Shown: piece after piece, positions 34,738 through 42,553 of the stretch | Numbering within the stretch: position 1 is the first letter of the stretch | Layout of the letters: each line of letters starts with the position of its first letter | Source of the DNA: Zhengella mangrovi | GTDB lineage: Bacteria > Pseudomonadota > Alphaproteobacteria > Rhizobiales > Rhizobiaceae | Assembly (NCBI RefSeq): GCF_002727065.1 | Contig: NZ_PDVP01000005.1 | Coordinates: 62,001-126,000, forward strand | DNA length: 64,000 nucleotides | Direction of reading: 5' to 3' | Notes under the pieces: model-generated | Database searches by the model: none | Seen by the model: the letters and a program-made list of their open reading frames with translations, nothing else | What the model was told of the DNA's origin: nothing | Translations under genes and position numbers: made by a program

Positions 34738-35757
34738 ATGAGTGACACAGACATCCGGTTGGGCATCGCCGAGGCGGAGGCCCTGATCGGGCGGGTCCTG
34801 CAGCAGAGCGGAACGACGGCGGCCAATGCCGCGAGCGTTGCCAGGGCGCTCGTTGCCGCGGAGGTGGACGGACAGGCCGGCCACGGGTTCTCGCGTGTTG
34901 CCGCATATGCGGCCCAGGCGAAATCGGGCAAGGTGGTTGGCGATGCTGTCCCGCGCGTCGGGAAGGGCGCGGCCGCGCTCCTGAACGTCGATGCCGGACA
35001 CGGCTTTGCCTTCCCGGCCATCGATGCCGCCATCGATGCGCTGGCGGAACTCGTGCCGGCGACCGGCGTCGCCGCGGCCCTGATCCGCCGCTCGCACCAT
35101 TGCGGCCAGCTCGGCGCCCATGTCGAGCGTCTCGCCGACCGCGGGTTCCTGGCGCTGATGATGGCCAACAGCCCGCCGGCCATGGCGCCATGGGGCGGGG
35201 CGGCCGCGCTCTTTGGCACCAACCCGATCGCCGTCGCCGCGCCGCGCGGCGACGCCCCGCCGCTGGTCATCGACCTGTCCCTGTCGCGGGTTGCGCGTGG
35301 CAAGGTGATGGCGGCGTCCAAGATGGGCAAGCCTATTCCAGAGGGCTGGGCGCTCGACAGCGAGGGTCGACCGACGACCGATCCCGATGCGGCGCTGAAG
35401 GGCACCATGCTCCCGGCCGGCGATGCCAAGGGCGCCATGCTGGCACTCATCGTCGAGATCCTGGCGGGCACCCTGACCGGCGCCAACCATTCCTTCGAGG
35501 CGACCTCCTTCTTCGATGCCGAGGGAGCGCCGCCCGGGGTCGGGCAGACGCTCATCGCCTTTGACCCGGCCCGCACCGGCGGACCCGGCTTTGCCGACCG
35601 CCTCGAAATCCTGCTGACCGCGATGACGGACCAGGAGGGCGTGCGCCTGCCCGGCTCGAACCGCGCCGCGCGGCGCGCGGCAGCGGTGCGCGACGGCGTC
35701 CTGATCCCGGCCAAACTCCATGCCGAGATCGTGGCGCTGGATACCGGGGCGGCCTAG
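34738..35757 (+). CDS. Malate/L-lactate (Ldh2) dehydrogenase family, candidate sulfolactate dehydrogenase (ComC-like)
   Basis: A 339-residue NAD(P)-dependent dehydrogenase of the YlbC/Ldh2 family. Marks of the family: the early DGQAGHGFSRVAAYA, the catalytic His in RRSHHCGQLGAH, the NSPPAMAPWGG loop, LFGTNPIAVAAPRG, and LSRVARGKVMAASKMGKPIPEGWALD. ComC reduces 3-sulfopyruvate to (R)-sulfolactate, and with an (S)-specific SlcC it interconverts enantiomers. Encoded directly downstream of suyAB and suyZ, that role fits; malate or ureidoglycolate dehydrogenase are family alternatives. The gene is flanked on both sides by palindromic repeat arrays, unlike any other gene in the window. Confidence 0.87.
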   Translation: MSDTDIRLGIAEAEALIGRVLQQSGTTAANAASVARALVAAEVDGQAGHGFSRVAAYAAQAKSGKVVGDAVPRVGKGAAALLNVDAGHGFAFPAIDAAIDALAELVPATGVAAALIRRSHHCGQLGAHVERLADRGFLALMMANSPPAMAPWGGAAALFGTNPIAVAAPRGDAPPLVIDLSLSRVARGKVMAASKMGKPIPEGWALDSEGRPTTDPDAALKGTMLPAGDAKGAMLALIVEILAGTLTGANHSFEATSFFDAEGAPPGVGQTLIAFDPARTGGPGFADRLEILLTAMTDQEGVRLPGSNRAARRAAAVRDGVLIPAKLHAEIVALDTGAA

Positions 35758-35758
35758 A

Positions 35759-35969
35759 GCAATTCCAGCGAAAGCGGGCACCGGCTTCGCGTCCGGGATT
35801 GCGGCATGGGGAGAGCAATTCCAGCGAAAGTGGGCACCGGTTTCGCGTCCGGGATTGCGGCATGGGGAGAGCAATTCCAGCGAAAGCGGGCACCGGTTTC
35901 GCGTCCGGGATTGCGGCATTGGGAGAGCAATTTCAGCGAAAGCGGGCACCGGTTTCGCGTCCGGATTGG
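35759..35969. repeat. Four-copy RIME-like palindromic repeat array
   Basis: Four units at 35759, 35815, 35871 and 35927 with an exact 56-base period. Each carries GCAATTCCAGCGAAA...TTTCGCGTCCGGGATTGC arms around a GCACCGG centre, with GGCATGGGGAGA linkers. The last unit lost a G and its final arm. The array starts 1 base after the comC-like stop and fills the gap to the convergent SDR gene. The reading frames through it are repeat artefacts. Confidence 0.9.
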
Positions 35970-36021
35970 GAAAAACAACCGGATTGGGCATTCCGGCGAT
36001 TGGCTTGAGCGCGGAAATGCC

Positions 36022-36783
36022 TTAGCGCGCCAGCCAGCCGCCATCCACCGGCAGGATCGCGCCGTGGATGAACCGCGCGGCTTCGCTGCACAGGAAGGCG
36101 ACCGGCTCGCCGATCTCGTCCGCCTCGCCCCAGCGCCCGGCCGGCACGCGCGCCATCAGCGCGGCCTCGCGGTCCTTGTCCGCCTGCAGCGCGGCGGTGT
36201 TGTCGGTGGCGATATAGCCCGGCGCCACCCCGTTCACGTTGACGCCCTGAGAGGCCCATTCGTTGGCGAAGGCGCGGACCAGTTGCGCCGTGGCGCCCTT
36301 GCTGGCCGCATAGCCCGGCACGGTGATGCCGCCCTGGAAACTCAGCACCGAGGCGATGAAGACGATCCGGCCGCCGCCGCGCCGTATCATGTCGGCGCCG
36401 ATCGCCCGCGTCAGGATGAACGGTGCATCCGTGTTCACCGCCTGAACCAGGTCCCAGTCGTCCAGCGGATGCTTGGCGGCCGGCGCCCGCCGGATCGTGC
36501 CGGCATTGTTGACGAGGATCGAGATGTCGCCGCGCGCCGCCATGGCATCGGCAAACGCGACGGTGGCCGCCCGGTCGGAAAAGTCGCAGTGCGCCGGTGT
36601 GAAGCGCCGCCCTTCTGCCTCGACTGACTGCCGTGCCGCGTCGCCCATGGAGGCCGGCGTGGTGCTGACGCCGATGATGTCGGCGCCGGCGCGCGCCAGT
36701 GCCCGGCAGATGCCGAGACCGATCCCGCGCGAGCAGCCGGTCACCAGTGCGGTCTGTCCGGAAAGGTCGATGGCGAGCGTCAT
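36022..36783 (-). CDS. Short-chain dehydrogenase (KduD/2-deoxy-gluconate 3-dehydrogenase-like)
   Basis: A 253-residue classical SDR with the NAD motif TGCSRGIG (15-22), NNAG (92-95), catalytic Ser145, Tyr158 and Lys162 (ASVLSFQGGITVPGYAASK), and the C-terminal end FIHGAILPVDGGWLAR. The sequence resembles KduD-type ketosugar-acid dehydrogenases (for instance NNAGTIRRAPA and VNGVAPGYIATDNTAAL). It is the last gene of the nine-gene minus-strand operon, 4 bases after the E2 acyltransferase gene. Substrate unknown; a sugar acid or polyol is likely. Confidence 0.9.
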   Translation of the reverse strand: MTLAIDLSGQTALVTGCSRGIGLGICRALARAGADIIGVSTTPASMGDAARQSVEAEGRRFTPAHCDFSDRAATVAFADAMAARGDISILVNNAGTIRRAPAAKHPLDDWDLVQAVNTDAPFILTRAIGADMIRRGGGRIVFIASVLSFQGGITVPGYAASKGATAQLVRAFANEWASQGVNVNGVAPGYIATDNTAALQADKDREAALMARVPAGRWGEADEIGEPVAFLCSEAARFIHGAILPVDGGWLAR

Positions 36784-36787
36784 GGCA

Positions 36788-37687
36788 TCACACCAGCATC
36801 CGGCGCGGATCGGCGAGCAGGCGAGCGAAATGCGCCAGGAAACGCGCAGCGTCGGCTCCGTTGATCACGCGGTGGTCATAAGAGAGGTCAAGCGGCACCA
36901 TGGGCACCGGCTGCCAGGCGTCGTTTTCCCAGACCGGCACGGTCTCGCCGCGCGTCAGGCCGAGGATCGCCACCTCCGGCGGATTGACGATCGGGGTGAA
37001 AGCCGTGCCGCCGATGCCGCCGAGATTGGAGATCGACATCGATGCCCCGCCCATTTCGTCCGGCCGCAGCTTGCGCTCCTGCGCCCGGGCAGCAAGGTCG
37101 GCGATTTCCGCCGCGATCTGCCAGATACCCTTGCTGTCGGCATTGCGCACGACCGGAACCACCAGCCCGTGCGGTGTATCGACCGCGATGCCGACGTGGC
37201 AATAATCCTTCAGCACCAGTGTCTCGCCGTCCGGCGTCAGCGAGGCATTGAAACGCGGGAAGGCGGCAAGGCAGCACGCCAGCGCCTTGACATGGAAGGG
37301 CAGGGCGGTCAGCCGCATGCCGCGTGCCGCCGCCTCGGGCTTCAGGCGCTCCCGCCACGCGTTGATCGCGCGCAGGTCGCCACGGTCGTGGTGCGTGACC
37401 TGCGGGATCATCCGGTTGGCGGCCGAAAGATTGTCCGCCGCGATCCGCTCGATACGCCCCATCGGTTCCTCGCGCACCGGCCCGAAGGCGCCATGGTCCA
37501 CCTGCCAGTAGCGCGTATCCTGCGCTGCCGGTGCCGCCGATCCGTCCTGTCCCGCAACATGCATGTCCACGTCCTCCCGCGCCAGAACCTGCCGACCGCT
37601 CCGGCGGGCCACCTCGGCCAGGTCGACGCCGAGACGCCCCGCGTGGGCGACGACAGCCGGGCTGGCGATGAAATCGCTCTGCGCCAT
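36788..37687 (-). CDS. Stand-alone E2 acyltransferase (PSBD plus catalytic domain, no lipoyl domain)
   Basis: A 299-residue dihydrolipoamide acyltransferase lacking the lipoyl domain. Residues about 8-42 form a peripheral subunit-binding domain (ASPAVVAHAGRLGVDLAEVARR...VLAREDV), then the catalytic domain from about 78 (RIERIAADNLSAANRMIPQVTHH; SISNLGGIGGTAFTPIVNPPEVAILGL). The active-site motif is SYDHRVINGADAARF with catalytic His272; the usual Asp four residues later is Asn. The partner encoded at 39135 has lipoyl domains but a degenerate catalytic domain, so the two together would make one working E2. It is 1 base from the aldehyde dehydrogenase gene. Confidence 0.85.
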   Translation of the reverse strand: MAQSDFIASPAVVAHAGRLGVDLAEVARRSGRQVLAREDVDMHVAGQDGSAAPAAQDTRYWQVDHGAFGPVREEPMGRIERIAADNLSAANRMIPQVTHHDRGDLRAINAWRERLKPEAAARGMRLTALPFHVKALACCLAAFPRFNASLTPDGETLVLKDYCHVGIAVDTPHGLVVPVVRNADSKGIWQIAAEIADLAARAQERKLRPDEMGGASMSISNLGGIGGTAFTPIVNPPEVAILGLTRGETVPVWENDAWQPVPMVPLDLSYDHRVINGADAARFLAHFARLLADPRRMLV

Positions 37688-37688
37688 C

Positions 37689-39119
37689 CTACCAGTCCGC
37701 CGAGATGTACTGGGTTTCCATGAATTCCAGCATGCCCTCGTGTCCGCCTTCGCGCCCCAGGCCGGACTGCTTGACGCCGCCGAACGGCGCCGCCGGATCG
37801 GACACCAGCCCGCGGTTGAGACCGACCATGCCGTATTCGAGCCGCTCGCAGACCTGCATCGCCCGCTTCATGTCTTCCGAGAACACGTAGGCCACGAGGC
37901 CGTATTCGGTGGCATTGGCCCGGCGGATGACATCCTCCTGGTCGGAAAAGCGCTGCAGCGCCGCCACGGGCCCGAAGATCTCGTCATGCACACAGTCGGC
38001 GGTTTCCGGCACGCCGGACAGCACGGTCGGCGGGTAGAAATAGCCCTTGCCGTTCGGGCGTGTTCCGCCGATCTCCACCCTGGCACCCCTGGCCACGGCA
38101 TCGTCGACGAAGGCGGCCACCTTGTCGCGCGTATCGGCGTTGACCAGCGGCCCGACATCCACCCCGTCCTCCAGTCCGTTGCCCATGGTCAGCCTGCCCA
38201 TGGCGGCGGTGAACTTCGCGGTGAATTCATCCGCGACGCGGTCGTGGATGTAGAAGCGGTTGGCCGCCGTGCAGGCTTCGCCCAGGTTGCGCATCTTGGC
38301 CAGCATGGCGCCGTTCACCGCCTTGTCGATGTCGGCATCCTCGAACACGATCAGCGGCGCGTTGCCGCCCAGTTCCATGGCGGGCTTGAGCACCTGGTCC
38401 GCCGCCGAATGCAGCAGCTTGCGTCCCACCTCGGTCGATCCGGTGAACGAGACAACGCGCACGCGCGGGTCGTGCAGCATGTGATCGACCAGCGCGCCGG
38501 ACTTGCGCGACGGCACCACGTTGACGAGGCCCTTGGGCACGCCGGCCTCCTCCAGCAACGGCATCAGCGCGAGCATCGTCAGCGGCGTTTCGGAAGCCGG
38601 CTTGATGATGACAGGGCAGCCGGCGGCCAGCGCCGGCGCGATCTTGCGCGTGCCCATGGCCGCCGGGTAGTTCCAGGGCGTCACCAGCACGGCGATGCCG
38701 GCAGGCTTGTGCTGCACCACGATGCGCGCGCCCGACGCCGGCGCATGGGTGATCAGCCCGTCGGCGCGGACGGCTTCCTCGGCGAACCAGCGGAAGAACT
38801 CCGCCGCGTAGGTGGCCTCGCCCATGGCGTCGGCGCGCGCCTTGCCGTTTTCCAGGGTGATCAGGCGGGCGAACTCGTCGAGGCGCGCCGTCATCAGTTC
38901 CCAGCAGCGGCGCAGCACTTCCGACCGCTCGCGCGGCTTGCGGGCCGCCCAGTCGGGGAAGGCGGCCGCTGCCGCGTCCAGCGCGGCGTCGGCATCGGCG
39001 AGATCGGCCGAGGCGACCGAGGCGATCACCTCTTCCGTCGCCGGATTGAGCACGTCGAACCGGGCGCCATCGGCCGCCTTGCGCCACTGCCCGTCGATGT
39101 AGAGATCGGTATGGTCCAT
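37689..39119 (-). CDS. NAD(P)-dependent aldehyde dehydrogenase (GabD/succinate-semialdehyde type)
   Basis: A 476-residue ALDH. The cofactor and active-site residues are present: VTPWNYPAAMGTRKIAPALAAGC with the catalytic Asn, SFTGSTEVGRKL, the general base Glu in MELGGNAPLIVFED, and the nucleophile Cys in MRNLGEACTAANRFYIH. GabD-type enzymes act on succinate semialdehyde, and relatives oxidise sulfolactaldehyde to sulfolactate in sulfoglycolysis. No other ALDH is in the window, so it could supply that step for the sulfosugar operon. It is nevertheless embedded in the acetoin-dehydrogenase-like operon, where it could oxidise the aldehyde released by that complex. Both roles are inferences. Confidence 0.93.
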   Translation of the reverse strand: MDHTDLYIDGQWRKAADGARFDVLNPATEEVIASVASADLADADAALDAAAAAFPDWAARKPRERSEVLRRCWELMTARLDEFARLITLENGKARADAMGEATYAAEFFRWFAEEAVRADGLITHAPASGARIVVQHKPAGIAVLVTPWNYPAAMGTRKIAPALAAGCPVIIKPASETPLTMLALMPLLEEAGVPKGLVNVVPSRKSGALVDHMLHDPRVRVVSFTGSTEVGRKLLHSAADQVLKPAMELGGNAPLIVFEDADIDKAVNGAMLAKMRNLGEACTAANRFYIHDRVADEFTAKFTAAMGRLTMGNGLEDGVDVGPLVNADTRDKVAAFVDDAVARGARVEIGGTRPNGKGYFYPPTVLSGVPETADCVHDEIFGPVAALQRFSDQEDVIRRANATEYGLVAYVFSEDMKRAMQVCERLEYGMVGLNRGLVSDPAAPFGGVKQSGLGREGGHEGMLEFMETQYISADW

Positions 39120-39134
39120 GGATGAGCCTCCGGG

Positions 39135-40466
39135 TCAGAGAAGATGGGTCAGCGGGTCGCCAAGACGGCCGCAGAAGGCCGAAACCAGGCCGATCGCGGC
39201 GTCGTCGTCCAGCTGCGAGGCGCGGTAGGCCAGCGTGACCGAAAGACGGTCGCCGTCCTGGCCGATGGTCAGCACCGGGGCGGAGCCGGCCCGCGCGCTG
39301 GCCGACAGGATGGCCGAGCCGCTCAGGTCGCGCAGCACGAGATCGCAGGCACTGTCGTCGATGGCCTCGACTGCGGCCGAGAGTCCGGCACGGTCGGCAT
39401 CGGCGAAACGCCGGGAAGGTCCCGTGGTGCCGAGGACCTCCGTGACGATGGTCGCGGCCGGATCGGTGCGGACGGACCTGAGCGCGGCCCCCGCAAACCG
39501 CAGCCAGAGGTCCCGGGCCGCGATGGCTGGCCCGCCGTCATTGGCAAGCCAGGCGATGAACGCCTGGCTCGGCGCCATCGGGACGCGCGCCTTGACCTCC
39601 AGAATGGGAACGGCCGGTTCCTCAACCGGCTGTCGCCGCGAAATCTGCTCCAGCGTGTCGATGTCCGCCGCATGGAACGGTTGCGCCACCCCTTCGCGGA
39701 CCAGGAGGTCGAGATCGAGCCCGCGCTCCAACGCCAGCCGCCGCGCCTTCGGCGAGGCGAGAACGCGCCCGCCCGATGCCGGGGCGAGGGTCTTGCGTGG
39801 CACGGCTGCGGGGGCCGGACTGTCCGCCGGTGCGCCGGGCGGTTCGGTGGTCCTGGCCTCTCCCTTCGCCGGAGCGGGGGGCGTCGCGCGCAGTCCGCGT
39901 TCCACCACGTGGCCGGGCTTCTCCCCGGAGATGATGGCGATGGTCGCGCCCACCGGCACGTCGTCGCCGGCCTTTGCCAGGATCGCCGCGACGAAGCCGT
40001 CATGCCCGGCCTCCACTTCCATCACCGACTTGTCGGTCTCCACTTCCAGCAGCACGTCGGAGGCAGCAACGGCCTCGCCGGCGCCCTTGCACCAGGAGAC
40101 GATCCGGCCGGTATCCTGCGCCATGCCAAGCGCCGGCATGATGATCGCCCGGCCTTCCGGCAATTCCTCGCCCGCATCCGGCGCGTCTGGTGCCTTTGGA
40201 TTGTCCGGCTTTGCGGCGGCCTCGTCCGGCGTGTCGGCGATCACCGCGACCGTCGCGCCGACAGGCACATGCTCGCCGGCGGCGGCCGTCACCCGGGTCA
40301 GGAAGCCGTCCGCCTGGGCTTCCACCTCCATCACCGCCTTGTCGGTCTCGACCTCCATCAGCCCGTCGCCGGCCTTCACGGCATCGCCCGGCTGCTTGAG
40401 CCAGGAGACGATCAGGCCGCTGTCCTGCGCCATGCCGAGCGCCGGCATGATGACCTCATGCGGCAT
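39135..40466 (-). CDS. E2-like protein with two lipoyl domains and a degenerate catalytic domain
   Basis: A 443-residue 2-oxoacid dehydrogenase component. Two lipoyl domains are clear: residues 1-77 with the lipoylated Lys43 in VETDKAVMEV, and 106-180 with Lys146 in VETDKSVMEV, joined by an Ala/Pro linker. A peripheral subunit-binding domain follows near 235-270 (VLASPKARRLALERGLDLDLLVREG). The last 150 residues keep the outline of an acyltransferase domain (LTLSYDHR-type end seen as VTLAYRASQLDDDAAIGLVSAF), but the catalytic DHRxxDG is lost. The stand-alone acyltransferase at 36788 probably supplies catalysis. Its gene overlaps the E1beta gene by 11 bases. Confidence 0.87.
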   Translation of the reverse strand: MPHEVIMPALGMAQDSGLIVSWLKQPGDAVKAGDGLMEVETDKAVMEVEAQADGFLTRVTAAAGEHVPVGATVAVIADTPDEAAAKPDNPKAPDAPDAGEELPEGRAIIMPALGMAQDTGRIVSWCKGAGEAVAASDVLLEVETDKSVMEVEAGHDGFVAAILAKAGDDVPVGATIAIISGEKPGHVVERGLRATPPAPAKGEARTTEPPGAPADSPAPAAVPRKTLAPASGGRVLASPKARRLALERGLDLDLLVREGVAQPFHAADIDTLEQISRRQPVEEPAVPILEVKARVPMAPSQAFIAWLANDGGPAIAARDLWLRFAGAALRSVRTDPAATIVTEVLGTTGPSRRFADADRAGLSAAVEAIDDSACDLVLRDLSGSAILSASARAGSAPVLTIGQDGDRLSVTLAYRASQLDDDAAIGLVSAFCGRLGDPLTHLL

Positions 40467-41454
40467 GGAACAGCTCCCCGCGCACGGCCAGGCGAGCCCG
40501 CTCGGCCACGCGCTCCGGCGTCGGCACCGTCAGGTCTTCCAGCGCCGGCGAGAAGGGCACGGGCACGTCCATCGCGCCCATGCGCTGCACCGGTGCGTCG
40601 AGATGGTAGAAGGCCTTTTCCGAGATGCGCGACGCGATTTCCCCGGTAATGCCGAAATTCTGGTGTCCCTCGTCGATGACGATGGCGCGGGACGTCTTGC
40701 GCACCGAGGCCAGGATGGTCTCCTCGTCCAGCGGCACGATGGTGCGCGGGTCGATGACTTCCGCCGAGATGTTCTCGCGCGCCAGCAGCTCGGCCGCCGC
40801 CTGCGCTACCTGCACCATGGACGAGGTGGCCACCAGAGTGATGTCGCGGCCCTCGCGCAGCACGGCCGCCTGGCCGAACGGCAGCAGGTATTCCTCCTCC
40901 TGCACCGGCGCCTTGTCGTTGTACATCAGCTTGTCTTCGAAGATGACCACCGGGTTGTCGTCGCGGATGGCGGTCTTCAGGAGGCCCTTGGCCTCGTAGG
41001 CCGAGGAGGGCAGGGCCACCTTCAGCCCCGGGATGTGGGCAACGAGGGCATGCAGTGACTGAGAATGCTGCGCGGCCGACCGCCGCGTGGCGCCGAGATT
41101 GGTGCGCAGCACCAGCGGCACCTTCAGCTTGCCGCCGGACATGTAATGCGTCTTGGCGGCCTGGTTGCACAACTGGTCCATGACCAGGAACAGGAAGTCG
41201 CCGAACATCAGGTCGACGATCGGCCGCGAGCCGGTCATCGCGGCGCCCACCGCAATGCCCATGAAGCCCGGCTCGGCGATCGGCGTGTCGATGATCCGGT
41301 CGGTGCCGAACTCCTCCACCAGGCCGGACAGCACCTTGAAAGGCGTCCCGGCTTCCGCCACGTCCTCGCCGATGAGGAAAATGGTTTCGTCGCGCCGCAT
41401 CTCTTCGGCGATGGCCTCGTTGACGGCCTTGGAAAGCGTGATCTCGCGGGTCAT
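40456..41454 (-). CDS. E1 beta subunit, acetoin/pyruvate dehydrogenase-like complex
   Basis: A 332-residue thiamine-diphosphate-dependent E1 beta subunit. Family signatures: MTREITLSKAVNEAIAEEMRRDETIFLIGEDVAEAGTPFKV, the TPP-activating Glu region IDTPIAEPGFMGIAVGAAMTG, LVLRTNLGATRRSAAQHSQSLHA and DPRTIVPLDEETIL. It starts at 41454 behind a GAGGACC site, 11 bases after the E1alpha stop. It forms the alpha2beta2 heterotetramer with the E1alpha. Whether the substrate is acetoin, a longer alpha-hydroxyketone or a 2-oxoacid is not decided by sequence. Confidence 0.93.
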   Translation of the reverse strand: MTREITLSKAVNEAIAEEMRRDETIFLIGEDVAEAGTPFKVLSGLVEEFGTDRIIDTPIAEPGFMGIAVGAAMTGSRPIVDLMFGDFLFLVMDQLCNQAAKTHYMSGGKLKVPLVLRTNLGATRRSAAQHSQSLHALVAHIPGLKVALPSSAYEAKGLLKTAIRDDNPVVIFEDKLMYNDKAPVQEEEYLLPFGQAAVLREGRDITLVATSSMVQVAQAAAELLARENISAEVIDPRTIVPLDEETILASVRKTSRAIVIDEGHQNFGITGEIASRISEKAFYHLDAPVQRMGAMDVPVPFSPALEDLTVPTPERVAERARLAVRGELFHAA

Positions 41455-41465
41455 GGCGCTGGTCC

Positions 41466-42485
41466 TCACACCTGCTGGAGGGCGTGTTCGATCCCGGCGA
41501 ACACGTGCATGTCGACTTCGGACGCGTCCGGGTAGGGAGCCTTTTCGGCGTAGGCGACGGCGGCTTCGGCGTCGGCGCGGATCTCGTCGTTGATCGCGGC
41601 GAGGTCGTCTGCGCTGGCGATCTTCTGCTCCTGCAGCCACATCCCGAAATTGGTGATCGGGTCGCGGGTCGTCTTCCACTCCGCTTCCTCGTCCTTCGAA
41701 CGGTAATAATCGCGGTTGATGTCGCCGACGTGGTGGCCGTGGTAGCGGTAGGTCATCAGTTCGATGAAGAACGGGCCTTCGCCCTTGCGCGCCCGTGCGA
41801 CCAGGTCGCCGGCCAGCTGGTTGACCGCCAGCACGTCCTGCCCGTCCACCTGGTGGCTCTCGATGCCGAAGGCCTGAGCCCGCGCGAGGATCGATCCGGC
41901 GGCGATCTCGTCGGTGCGGGTGTATTCGGAATAGCCGTTGTTCTCGCAGGCATAGATGACGGGCAGCTTCCACAGCGCCGCCATGTTCATCACCTCGTAC
42001 CAGAGGCCCTGTGCCGTCGCCCCGTCGCCGAAGAAGCAGACCGTCACGTCGTCGCGCCCGAGCCGCCTGGCCGACAGGGCGGCACCCGTGGCAATGCCCA
42101 TCGATCCGCCGACGATGGCATTGGCGCCGAGATTGCCGTGTGCCTGGTCGGCGATATGCATCGAGCCGCCCTTGCCGCGGCAATAGCCCTCCGCCTTGCC
42201 GAGCAGTTCGCAGAACATGGCCTGGAACTCCGCCCCCTTGGCGACGCAATGGCCATGGCCGCGATGGGTGGAGGTGACCTTGTCGCTGTCGCGCAGCGCC
42301 TCGCAGATGCCGACGGCCACGGCCTCCTGGCCGGAATACATGTGGGTCAGCCCCGGCATCCGCGCCGACAGGTAGAGCTGGTTGGCATTGTCCTCGAAGG
42401 CGCGGATGCGCACCATCTGCCGGTACATCCTCAGATAGGTCTCGGCATTGCGTTTGTCGCCCGCGGGCTTCCTGGCGGCACTCAT
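41466..42485 (-). CDS. E1 alpha subunit, acetoin/pyruvate dehydrogenase-like complex
   Basis: A 339-residue E1 alpha subunit with the TPP-binding motif FFGDGATAQGLWYEVMNMAALWKLPVIYACENNGYSE (GDGxxxxGxxxExxNxxxxxxLPxxxxxxNN) and the early SGQEAVAVGICEALRDSDKVTSTHRGHGH. The sequence is close in style to acetoin dehydrogenase AcoA. It carries HHVGD and SKDEEAEWKTTRDPI near the C-terminus as in these enzymes. The complex E1alpha-E1beta-E2 lacks its own E3 (lipoamide dehydrogenase) gene in this window, so a shared E3 is needed. Confidence 0.93.
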   Translation of the reverse strand: MSAARKPAGDKRNAETYLRMYRQMVRIRAFEDNANQLYLSARMPGLTHMYSGQEAVAVGICEALRDSDKVTSTHRGHGHCVAKGAEFQAMFCELLGKAEGYCRGKGGSMHIADQAHGNLGANAIVGGSMGIATGAALSARRLGRDDVTVCFFGDGATAQGLWYEVMNMAALWKLPVIYACENNGYSEYTRTDEIAAGSILARAQAFGIESHQVDGQDVLAVNQLAGDLVARARKGEGPFFIELMTYRYHGHHVGDINRDYYRSKDEEAEWKTTRDPITNFGMWLQEQKIASADDLAAINDEIRADAEAAVAYAEKAPYPDASEVDMHVFAGIEHALQQV

Positions 42486-42553
42486 GGCAATCGTCCTTGC
42501 ATGGCGGTCAGGCCCGGCGGCGCGAAGCCGTCCGGACCGGGCCTTGGGGAGGA

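Noticed and set aside
35759-35969. Regularly spaced repeats suggesting a CRISPR array
   Set aside because: The spacers are near identical (GGCATGGGGAGA type) and only about 12 bases long, the units are fold-back palindromes, and there are no cas genes.
33865-35991. A 708-codon minus-strand frame across suyZ, the comC-like gene and the repeat arrays
   Set aside because: Its repeated peptide segments come from the palindromic DNA repeats and the rest is antisense to real genes.
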